Assembly: GCA_963681505.1 (NCBI GenBank)
Contig: OY811974.1
Location: forward strand, 2,992,511 to 3,056,510
Length of the DNA stretch: 64,000 bases
Source of the DNA: Eunapius fragilis
Lineage: Eukaryota > Porifera > Demospongiae > Spongillida > Spongillidae
Reading direction: 5' to 3'
Shown in pieces: positions 56,252-64,000 of the stretch. Within the stretch, counting starts at the first letter, position 1, and each line of letters begins with the position of its first letter. The notes under the pieces were generated by a model. The model was not told the origin of the DNA and did not search any database. It saw only the letters and a list, made by a program, of their open reading frames with translations. Made by a program: the position numbers and the translations under genes.

Positions 56252-57208
56252 ATGGAATTCAATCACACGGCAGACAACGAAAAAACAAACTCTTCCGTAC
56301 ATGAGGAGCTAACCACAATATTCAAGGCATTGGGGATTGTCCACCTCATCATTGTGGTCATACCAACTATAATTCTGGCACCAGTCGTCATCTACTATCT
56401 GTGCATGCTGATGAAAGCTTCAGGGGTTAAATCTGTATCACTTCTGTTCCTGTTCCTAGCCATCTTGTGCATGCTTTCGCCTCTGAGCTATGGGGTACTG
56501 TTGGATGTCAGTTTGATTTCTGCAATCCCATTATTTGGGAACTGTATAACGCAATATCCAGTGATCGGGATTCAATTCATGATTGTATTTGGCTTGGCCA
56601 TGGCCGTATCGGTGACCGTAGCCACGATCGCTGTTCTTCAATTCATGGTACTGCAATGTAGAGGAGCCGTGATGCTGAAGTACGTGATCGTTGTTTACGC
56701 TGGCTTGCTAGTAGCTTGTTTTAGTGCCAGCGGTATATTCTTTAATGGAGAGTATATCGAAATTTACGGATCGTATTGCAAAGGCTCTAGCGGGCCGGTA
56801 AACCTAGTTGTGTGTGCAGCTCTCGCCTTTATAGTTCCAGTCTTATTAACGGTGATATTTTCAATTTTAACCTGCATCAAAGTGAAGAGAGATGTTTCTA
56901 GCCAAATGAACTCTGCCGTTAGATCTGTCGTTGCCACAAATGCTTTCAATATAATCACTTATTTAGCCCTGAGACTTGGTTCACTGCTTGTGTATTTCAT
57001 TGTGGTAAGCATTAACCCCACCATGTACACTGTGTACATGTTGACCGTTATGGCCAGATACATTGGTGAGCTCAATTATCCCCTGACATTACTTTCAATT
57101 CTAATTGTACATTCCGGTGTTCGAAGAAAGATATTCATGAAAATCAAACCTGCAACTCACGGAGTAGTTGTCTCCATGGAAAACATTACTGAAGACATGC
57201 AGCATTGA
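56252..57208 (+). CDS. Seven-transmembrane receptor, intronless
   Basis: 318 residues. The N-terminus has two N-glycosylation sequons (NHT at 4, NSS at 13). Seven hydrophobic segments lie at roughly 28-55, 62-86, 100-131, 139-162, 178-206, 222-250 and 258-285. A Cys just before segment 3 (GNCITQYP) and one in the loop before segment 5 (GSYCKGS) match the conserved extracellular disulfide of GPCRs. The third intracellular loop is short and basic (CIKVKRDVSSQ). There is no DRY after segment 3, and segment 7 carries NYPLTLL rather than NPxxY. The C-tail is about 32 residues. It presumably sits in the plasma membrane and signals through G proteins, but ligand and class are unknown. It resembles lineage-specific orphan receptors of early animals. 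The start is the first Met, directly upstream of the glycosylated N-terminus, and the frame is intact. Confidence 0.85.
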   Translation: MEFNHTADNEKTNSSVHEELTTIFKALGIVHLIIVVIPTIILAPVVIYYLCMLMKASGVKSVSLLFLFLAILCMLSPLSYGVLLDVSLISAIPLFGNCITQYPVIGIQFMIVFGLAMAVSVTVATIAVLQFMVLQCRGAVMLKYVIVVYAGLLVACFSASGIFFNGEYIEIYGSYCKGSSGPVNLVVCAALAFIVPVLLTVIFSILTCIKVKRDVSSQMNSAVRSVVATNAFNIITYLALRLGSLLVYFIVVSINPTMYTVYMLTVMARYIGELNYPLTLLSILIVHSGVRRKIFMKIKPATHGVVVSMENITEDMQH

Positions 57209-57507
57209 GTACGCGCTGGGTACTAGCATTATTAAGCAGTCATTTGCATTTAAATTGCATGCATGCATGTTTATGCTGTCTTGACTTTTTGCATGTCTAT
57301 GTACACTTCATGAAGCTCAATTATTCATAGCTGAGGGTCAAGAAGTGTTGCCCTACAATTGTGTGGGGGCCAATATACATAATCATTTCAGTGAAAGGAA
57401 TTAGTACAGACTGATTTAAGTACAGCTTATCTTCTATGCACCAATAATGTTCCTGAGGAAAGTAATTATAGGTTACAAATGTGCAGAGTTACAGTGACCC
57501 TTGCACT
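57209..57507. other. 3' flank of the receptor gene
   Basis: Contains the 3' UTR region; nothing else recognised. Confidence 0.35.
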
Positions 57508-57684
57508 TGTAGCGCCCGCGCGAAGAGGATGACCAGGTAAGGTAATGCAGCGAAGTAGTAATCAATGCGCACACTTAAATACATAAAAAGTGTATGCATC
57601 ACAGACGGTCAAAGTTCACACATGACATATACATGGTGCTTCTTGTAGTCAGGTGAGTAGGAAGGTTGCATGTCTCATGTTACA
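57508..57684 (-). repeat. 3' LTR of the Ty3/Gypsy remnant
   Basis: The 177-bp segment reads TGTAACATGAG...GGCGCTACA on the minus strand, with TGT...ACA ends, and lies directly after a polypurine tract (GTAGGAGGGAGAAG, minus strand, 57685-57703). There is no second LTR in the window to compare with, so the borders are inferred from the ends and the tract. Confidence 0.65.
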
Positions 57685-57719
57685 CTTCTCCCTCCTACAT
57701 TTTAAGTGTGACCACACAC

Positions 57720-59035
57720 TTATGCAATCTTGTCAGGTAGTATAATACGATCCCCGTACCAGCCAGGGGGTTGTCTGATTCTGGTTGATCGTCTGAGTGC
57801 AGGAGGCTCGGGGCCAGGTTCATCATGAGCTTCCACATCTGCATGTTCTGGTGGATGTTCCTCTGGGGCCTGTATCTCATGACCATCATCGAGGTCTCCT
57901 TCCACTTTGGGAGCTGGTGGTAGTAGGTTCTCCTGCTGTTGTGGAAGATACACAACTATATCTTCCATCTTGTCACCAGTGGTAGTTTTGTGAGGTACTG
58001 CAGTCCTGCCAGTAGGAACCACATCTGGTACATTTTGTATTGGAACACAGACTGGCTGTTCCATTATATTCTCATTGGAGACCCAAGGTTTCAGCATGTT
58101 GAAGTGCACAACCAAACGCTTCTTTGTTCTCACACAGTTCATAATGCGGTAGGTGGCTGGTCCTAGAGCGACACCACTTTGTATGGCCCTTGCCATGGCC
58201 TGTGTAGATTTTGTGAGCGACTTCTGGGTACCTGTGGACAGTGCAGCAACACCAGGTCACCTACTTGAAAAGGTTGCCCCCTGACTGATTTGTCATAATT
58301 GGATTTCTGGTGGTTCTGCTGCCTTCTGGTGTGTTGTTGCACCAACTGGTAGGCATGTTGCAGGCAAGCTTTCAGCTTGGTCTTGTAGTCAGCTCCAGCT
58401 GTCTCCACAGTAGCTGGAAGAGCAAACATCACATCCTCTGGAAGACACACTTCACGCCCGTACATCAACTCAAATGGCGAGGCACCAGTGGTGTCATGGA
58501 CACTTGTCCTATATGCCAAGAGTATGCATGAAAGGAAGTTGCTGATCCCAGCTCTTCTCATTCTCCCCCACAGCAATGCTCAGCATGTTCAGCAATGTCC
58601 CGTTAAAGCGCTCAACCACCCCGTCGGACTGGGGATGGTATGGGGTGGTTCTTGTCTTCCTTATCCCAGCATCAAGCACAGTTCCTTGATGAGGTTGCTC
58701 TCAAAGTTTCTCCCTTGATCTGTGTGAATGGTGTCAGGAACTCACATTTGACAAATGAACTCATTAACCAGGATACACGCCACTGTCTGTGCTTCCATGT
58801 TCTTCATGGGAAACGCCTCCTTCCACCTGGTGAAGTAGTCTCCTACCATAAAAATATAAGGGTTTCCCCTTTCAGTGACTGGTAGTGGTCCCAGAATGTC
58901 CATGGCAATTCTTTCCAAGGGCCTTGATACTGAGTCCTCTAACTGCAGCGGAGCCCTTAGTGTAGGTGGTGATTTTCTTGAACTACAGTTGGCACAGCTA
59001 GCACACCATCTCTCCACGGATCTTTTCTCTGGCTA
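57720..59035 (-). pseudogene. Integrase and C-terminal region of the Ty3/Gypsy remnant
   Basis: From high to low coordinates: a zinc-binding part with ERWCASCANCSSRK near 59015, the rve core (RIAMDILGPLPVTERGN with the first Asp, then TDQGRNFES with the second Asp, then SDGVVERFNGTL with the Glu), AYRTSVHDTTGASPFELMYG, NYDKSVRGQPFQVGDLVLLH, and a C-terminus with RRSTRIRQPPGWYGDRI. The core is split over frames at about 58745, 58680 and 58580, and again near 58190. No chromodomain is present at its end. An integrase would insert the cDNA copy; this one cannot be made as one protein. Confidence 0.85.
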
Positions 59036-59106
59036 GGCTAATAGAAACATCTTTGAACCTTCTGAAGCGTTTTCTTCACTCCTAGATGGCTTCCAACTGG
59101 AGAGAG

Positions 59107-59890
59107 TCATGTAGTCCTAGCTGAGAGCACTTCTGGTACTAGAGATACCAGCAACACCAGCTGGAGTCCCCTGTGTAGTCCACCTCCAGGAACATCTTCC
59201 CACTGCCTGTAAAGGACCCCCTCTTTCAGGATCAGCTGGTCCTTCTGAAACCACAATGTTTTTAACTTTGCCTGTACAGGAGAACGAGGAATAGAATTAG
59301 ACTCAAACCATGAAATAACTTCCATAAAATCTGGATCGTTTCTCTGAGCAGACTTAAGATCCTCAGGTGACCAAGTAGGAAGTATGGCCTCCATCTGTAC
59401 CACATCACAACTAACAGCATCATCCAAGGCCTCTGAGAGACCACACTGCTTGCATGGCACACGAGAAAGACAATCAGCATTTGTGTGGTTCTTCCCTGGT
59501 CTGTGCACCACTTGGTAGTCATACTCAGCCTGCTGCTCCAACTACCGAGCAACCTGCCCCTCTGGTTCCTTAAAGCTGTGAAGCCACTGGAGTGCACTGT
59601 GGTCAGTGCGCAACACAAATCTACGCCCATACAAATACGGTCTAAAGTGATGTGTTGCCCACACTAGTGCCAGCATCTCACGACGGGTTGCACAATACTT
59701 CCTTTCCATTTTTTAAGTGTCTTGCTGGCATAGGCAACCACTCTCTCTTGACCTGCAATTATCTGGGACAATACAGCACCAAGGCCCTCACCACTAGCAT
59801 CTGTGTCCAGCAGAAAATCTCGGTTGAACTGTGGCATCACTAGTACTGGTGCAGATACCAGTCGCTGACAGGTTGATTTCATCACCATTA
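59107..59890 (-). pseudogene. RNase H and linker of the Ty3/Gypsy remnant
   Basis: RNase H is recognised by FLLDTDASGEGLGAVLSQ, VVAYASKTL and LRTDHSALQWLHS, split over two frames, then a stop just before LEQQAEYDYQVVHRPGKNHTNADCLSR. This is the Ty3/Gypsy RNase H end plus the linker before the integrase zinc finger. The His-Asp motif (NADCLSR) is intact. Confidence 0.85.
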
Positions 59891-60165
59891 GCAGCGAAAA
59901 CTGCACGATGTGGTGTCTCCGGTTGTTTCTGGCCTATTTCATCCCAAATGTCATGGCGAATGATAACTACTGCCGACCCGGTATCCACCAGCATTTTCGT
60001 ACGACGCCCTTCAATGTAGTCATATATGAACAAAGCTGCACTCACAGCTGCACTCTCTGATGGAAAGTGGGCCTTAAATGCAGTTCTACGCTGGGGGCAG
60101 TCCCTCTTATTATGGCCTTGTTTCCCACATTCCCAACATATGGGACCAGAGGTAGGTACTTGGAT
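59865..60165 (-). pseudogene. Gag zinc knuckle and protease of the Ty3/Gypsy remnant
   Basis: CWECGKQGHNKRDC (60138-60097) is a CCHC zinc knuckle of the nucleocapsid. About 25 residues later comes the retropepsin active site LVDTGSAVVII (near 59990-59965). After GDEIN the sequence jumps into RNase H in a different frame within a few bases, so the remaining protease and the whole reverse transcriptase (about 1.5 kb in intact copies) are deleted. Confidence 0.85.
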
Positions 60166-60587
60166 ATTTTTTCAAACTGATATTTTTGCAACAATTCACA
60201 TGGTTCTAAAAAGAGTAAAAAATGTGCATTTCAACGGTATATTAATTATCACATCATCCTTTTTCATTCCGTCAATACGGCAGCATAAAGCGGTACTTTG
60301 AATGTATGGAATTGAATGACCGCGCTAAAAAAAACTGTGCCGGTTTAACTTATAATCGCTACACTGATCCTAATAAACATGCTACTGCAGCCAAATATAT
60401 AAGGAGTAACTGCCACACATACCTGCATATAAAAATAGTTTTTAGAAGGTACTACAGCCGATATTATGCATTAAATCATGCCAATTATGCAGGCTGCTCA
60501 TGGTAGCAATATACAAATATACAGCCAAGTGTGTATATATCATGTTCTCGGAAACACAATTTTACCATTGAATGAAAAAGGCATTTC
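60166..60587. other. Spacer, no gene recognised
   Basis: Sequence upstream of the truncated retroelement. No retroelement motif and no exon can be supported. Confidence 0.35.
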
Positions 60588-60785
60588 ACATGTCAGGAAA
60601 ATCAGCAAAAATCATATCTCCAGTAATATAGTCAATAAGCAGCTGTAATATGCATACTTTTTCATCTTCCCCTTCTTCCTCGATGTCTTCCTGTGTCCAG
60701 TAACAGATGGTGGCTTTTGGAACTTTGCAAGTACTTTTCATTGAATTAGCCATTCTTTGCAACTCATCCTTCCTTTTAGCACAAT
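60588..60785 (-). CDS. Putative terminal exon of an unknown gene
   Basis: A continuous minus-strand frame begins after TGATTGTAAG at about 60786: NCAKRKDELQRMANSMKSTC, KVPKATICYWTQEDIEEEGE, DEKVCILQLL..., ending FPDM and a stop. A pyrimidine-rich stretch precedes the acceptor. The frame would join in phase 0 to the exon at 61156-61345. No family is recognised. Confidence 0.35.
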
Positions 60786-60907
60786 TCTTACAATCAGTTC
60801 TTACATGAAGTCAGTGGAATAGGTAAAGGTAGATTGCACATTACATTTATCTCTGTATTCAAAACTGGTAAAGGAACAGCTACATCCTCAGCTGTGTCAA
60901 TAGACCC

Positions 60908-61094
60908 AACTACCAGTACCATAGCTATCCCACTACCAGAGGAATAGGTACCCCACTACCAGAGCCATAGGTATCCCACTACCAGAGCAATAGGTACCCC
61001 ACTACCAGTACCATAGCTACCCCACTACCAGAGGAATAGGTACCCCACTACCAGTGCAGTAGCTCTCCCACTACCAAAGCAATAGGTACCCCAC
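60908..61094. repeat. 23-bp minisatellite
   Basis: About eight units of CCACTACCAG plus a variable AGGAATAGGTACC/TACCATAGCTATC segment. It lies in the putative intron between exon-like segments at 60785 and 61156. The short variable part between constant parts superficially recalls a CRISPR but is itself repetitive. Confidence 0.85.
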
Positions 61095-61155
61095 TACATG
61101 TATACATCGAAAGGAACCAGAAAGATTAATCAGGATCAAAACATATATTGAGGCA

Positions 61156-61345
61156 CTTACTTGTACATTGTTGTTACCATTTTCATCATGATCACTGTCA
61201 TGACCATCACATTTTTCTGAATTAACAGAGTACTGGTAGACAGGAAGATTGCCTGCAGCAGTGGTTTTGTTACTCTCCTCAATATTTCTTTCTAACTCCC
61301 TTGCAACAGTGCCCACATTAGTACTTTCCATTTCCTTTTCCACTA
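61156..61345 (-). CDS. Putative acidic exon of an unknown gene
   Basis: The minus-strand frame contains DKDDGEEEDEDNLVEKEMES, then TNVGTVARELERNIEESNKT, NLPVYQYSVNSEKCDGHDSD and ENGNNNVQ, ending at a good donor CAA|GTAAGT in phase 0. Its upstream border is unclear because the GA-rich sequence before it (61345-61475) is open in more than one frame. No domain is recognised. Confidence 0.35.
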
Positions 61346-61486
61346 AATTGTCCTCATCTTCTTCCTCTCCATCATCCTTGTCTACATCCCCCTGTCCTTT
61401 GCTATTTTCTCATCATCCTCTTCTTTTTTCTCATCTTTTTCCTCATCCTCATCTTCTTTTTCCTCTGGAAATACTACTTACCTTAG

Positions 61487-61580
61487 CATAGGTTTTTCTT
61501 GAACCAGCATGCAGACAATCTTTATCATGGATCTGTTTCAAAATGTGGTAGAATTCCTCCGCTATAGCGACCCTTCTATA
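61487..61580 (-). pseudogene. Exon-like fragment, integrase N-terminal-like
   Basis: The minus-strand frame VAIAEEFYHILKQIHDKDCL followed by HAGSRKTYAK ends at GCTAAG|GTAAGT. The H...H spacing in a segment FY.IL..IH....HAG..KT resembles the region before the CxxC pair in KRBA2-like integrase-derived genes. No CxxC continuation is found nearby, so this is a tentative fragment. Confidence 0.35.
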
Positions 61581-61613
61581 GCCTTTCATGATCGTGCGGT
61601 CATTGACGTTCTA

Positions 61614-62417
61614 TATAGACCTTATTCGACCGCAATATGAATATATAAATGTCACGCGCTTGAAGCAATATTGACCAATTAAGTCACGTGACATCGACGA
61701 GAGAAATTCGTTTGTGCAACAGTTTTTGTTGTACGTAAAGCTGTGCTATGCCTTTATGTCATAAAAATGGTTGTAACCATTACAGAATTCCCAGTAGTCG
61801 ATGTTGTTTGACTTTTGAACTCTGTTACGCGGGAAAAATTATTATAAATGGCGCACAAAGGCTTTGTGTAAGGCTACGTTGCTTCGTCTACACATTACAG
61901 GTACTGTGTTACTGAAATTGTACGTAGCGCACCATTACGCACTGGGAGATGTGTTTTTGCTGAATGGCCTGTAAGAACTTAGTGACTTATCGTTCAAAAC
62001 GCTTAATTTAATATAGTATGGTTTGTGTAAAGCTAGCTTCATTCCTTTAGACATGTATGTTTTTTAAATTCGCTCGGTGTATTCTACGACGGTTTCTGCA
62101 CTGGGAGATTATGTTTTGAACCCTTCGTATACCCGTCTTAGAGAAGGAGTATGAATGAAATACACACAAATGTCGGGAAACGACACGTCAGGGGTTGTAG
62201 TCCCAAGCATCTTTTGGAGTCATGTACGGATCTGTTATGCCTAGCATACCAAGTTTTTCATTATAGCGTGACTTCCCGACTGCATCAAGCTGCTTAAACG
62301 CATCCGATTGTTCAGCCATACTCAATAACGGCAACGCCTTTCTCAATAAACAATCAATCATGTCACATGCAAGTCACGCAATAATTTATTCATAATTGCG
62401 GTCGAATAAGGTCTATA
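61614..62417. mobile_element. MITE, ~804 bp, TATAGACCTTATTCGACCGC ends
   Basis: The left end TATAGACCTTATTCGACCGC continues AATATGAAT, and the right end is its reverse complement ATTGCGGTCGAATAAGGTC plus TATA; arms match for about 45 bp including GTCACGC. The interior contains two GCACTGGGAGAT copies and no recognised coding region. It lies between exon-like segments at 61580 and 62470, so probably within an intron. Confidence 0.8.
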
Positions 62418-62469
62418 CCAACAAACCGGCAGTAATCAACTACAGCATAATGAATACAAACACAGAACG

Positions 62470-62650
62470 AATTACCTCCTTTTCCCCCTTGACTTGGACA
62501 ACCAATGCATTCCTAATTCCAGCCTCAGGCAAGTCCAGCAGTTGAAATCCACTTCTTTTAATAAGATGACGAATGTTTCTATCCTCAATCGATATAGAAT
62601 TCTTTAGAAAGCGGATGATCCTTCTCCGAATTTTAGGTGAATTACGGCAC
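62470..62650 (-). CDS. Putative exon of an unknown gene
   Basis: The minus-strand frame KCRNSPKIRRRIIRFLKNSI followed by SIEDRNIRHLIKRSGFQLLD, LPEAGIRNALVVQVKGEKE runs about 58 codons without stop to a donor GAG|GTAATT at about 62475. A second frame (62792-62604) overlaps the upstream part. The order with the HAGSRKTY fragment on the other side of the MITE would fit a KRBA2-like integrase-derived gene, but the intron phases do not agree, so the model is incomplete. Confidence 0.35.
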
Positions 62651-63343
62651 TTCTTGTTCTCTTAGCGTCTTTTGTAAAAGCAGCAAAAAGGTATTCTGAA
62701 TTCGAACGCGCGTGTAACACGTGGATAAGTGAATGTGACACCTTGTTAGTGCATGCGCAAGTCACTTTGGTTTGTTCCATCGCCAGAGCCATCCTGGCCA
62801 GGTAGCTCCCATCCTAACTGCTATTAGCTTGTGCCTTTGTGTGTAATAAGTACTGTATGTGTTCATGTATTCTATTTTAATGATGACAATCACCAAATAG
62901 TTGCCATTTCACACATTCCATTAAGTGCAGTGGGTCAGTTGCACGTTTAGGGCCATCCCAGGTCTCAGTTGCCTCCATCCCAACTGTTCGGGGAACAGCA
63001 TGTATCAGGTTAGGATACCCCTCCCATCTTTTGAGGAAGTTTGTCATTTACAGTATGCCACAATTCATCACATACCTCAAAGAGCTAGACCCTCTCTTGC
63101 TCAAGCTCTGCCTGACACAACACTGAGATTCATAGTGCTTCAAGGAGTTTCCATATCTGCCACTCAATACAAAATATCACAATAAAAAACTACTCTGCCT
63201 AAATAAGCGTTTAATGTAACATAGCTGTTTAATTAATAAAACGGTTGCACCTATTGTAAAGCATGCTATTAAAACTGATGCAATGCAAAGGCAATACATT
63301 ATTTCATAGCTACATATATATACTATATGCATTCATATTAAGT
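62651..63343. other. Intergenic, no gene recognised
   Basis: A plus-strand open frame at 62925-63185 has no recognisable domain. The remainder is A/T-rich. Confidence 0.35.
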
Positions 63344-63472
63344 TTAGTGGCCAAAACATGATATTAGACTACTACCAGCATCAACAGCACCAGCTAAACC
63401 ATCATCATCACCAGCCTTTGCTAATTCTGAACTTGTTGAACCAGTGGAGCTCACATATCCATGCTTTTCCAC
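63344..63472 (-). CDS. Putative 3' terminal exon of a gene running off the window
   Basis: After a CTCAG acceptor at 63473-63477 the minus strand encodes 42 codons, VEKHGYVSSTGSTSSELAKA, then GDDDGLAGAVDAGSSLISC..., to a TAA at 63346-63344. It is a low-complexity Ser/Gly/Asp/Ala tail. Upstream exons would lie toward 64000 and beyond. Support is only the acceptor and the open frame. Confidence 0.3.
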   Translation of the reverse strand: MEKHGYVSSTGSTSSELAKAGDDDGLAGAVDAGSSLISCFGH

Positions 63473-64000
63473 CTGAGTATAGAATTGTAGGTCAAAGCAA
63501 ATACCAGTATTAAACTGGTGGGATATGTGAATAATATTTGAACCCAGCTCAGCAATGAAAACTCAATAACTATAGGATGTATCATATCCATGCATCATCG
63601 TACATGTGTTGGTAATAGAACCCCCAGATAAGCCGGTACATAATCATCCTTGCTATAGGGTGCTAGTATATAATCATACAAGCCTACATGATTTCTACTT
63701 TATTGATGACTAACCAAATGATCGGGTAACAATTTGGATGTCCCAAATTTGTCATGGAGGTGAATTTTACTTTTCTCACTATTCCAGTATGTTAAAATTT
63801 GTTCGCCCCTTCATTATAACAATGATTTGGCTGTATGTTTGTATGGATAAATTCATAAATTTTAATACACGCACCAATGTATGTACCTTCGATCAATCCA
63901 TTTTCACTTTGATATACTGAACAGGTGTATATCTTCAGGACTTTACAGAATTTGTATGCAGAAATGTTTGCATAATGCAACATTACATTACATACATTGA
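63473..64000. other. Window end, no gene recognised
   Basis: A/T-rich sequence. If the exon at 63344-63472 is real, this is its upstream intron. Confidence 0.3.

Larger units (their letters stand above)
57508..60165 (-). mobile_element. Ty3/Gypsy LTR retrotransposon remnant lacking reverse transcriptase
   Basis: In minus orientation the order is gag zinc knuckle, aspartic protease, (reverse transcriptase missing), RNase H, integrase, C-terminal region, polypurine tract, 3' LTR. The protease-RNaseH-integrase order is Ty3/Gypsy. Only one LTR is seen, the 5' part before the zinc knuckle is lost, and the reading frame is broken by stops and frameshifts in several places. It is therefore a dead, internally deleted copy. 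Confidence 0.88.

Noticed and set aside
60908-61094. CRISPR-like array of constant and variable segments
   Set aside because: The variable parts are versions of each other, the unit is 23 bp and the genome is eukaryotic; it is a minisatellite.

Overview
The window looks like a metazoan nuclear genome, most likely a sponge (demosponge). This is an inference from three things: genes split by short GT-AG introns (one is about 42 nt), a compact filamin-type protein with three calponin-homology domains, and a dense layer of DNA transposons, MITEs, LINE remnants and microsatellites. There is no bacterial gene organisation and no CRISPR array. No RNA gene could be recognised by eye.

Layout. 0-6.9 kb: repeats and a decayed LINE. 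7.0-10.4 kb: a two-exon filamin-like gene on the minus strand. 11-17 kb: LINE scraps, an ISXO2/Merlin-type transposase fragment, a near-perfect palindromic MITE and a doubtful small gene. 19.3-24.2 kb: a plus-strand gene with a signal-peptide exon, at least 19 tiny phase 1-1 exons coding a Ser/Thr/Pro-rich stalk, a transmembrane exon and a cytoplasmic exon. I regard this as the most original gene in the window. 25.0-38.3 kb: two adjacent giant palindromic elements (7.5 kb and about 5.7 kb) with TGGGACAGT-type ends, full of CA/GT tracts. 38.3-40.3 kb: a polypyrimidine block that switches to a polypurine block. 41-51 kb: MITEs of several superfamilies, an integrase pseudogene, duplicated repeats and another LINE. 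51.9-55.7 kb: a nested insertion complex, in which a palindromic element was invaded by two hAT-type elements with intact 8-bp target duplications; one of them carries a chromodomain ORF. A RecQ-like helicase fragment also lies here. 56.3-57.2 kb: an intronless seven-transmembrane receptor. 57.5-60.2 kb: a Ty3/Gypsy remnant lacking reverse transcriptase. 60.6-63.5 kb: exon-like fragments on the minus strand, one intron of which holds an 800-bp MITE.

The host genes that look functional are the filamin-like cytoskeletal protein, the micro-exon membrane protein and the seven-transmembrane receptor. They are not obviously linked in one pathway. Nearly everything between them is mobile-element history, and the nesting order can be read directly from target-site duplications and from paralogous empty sites.
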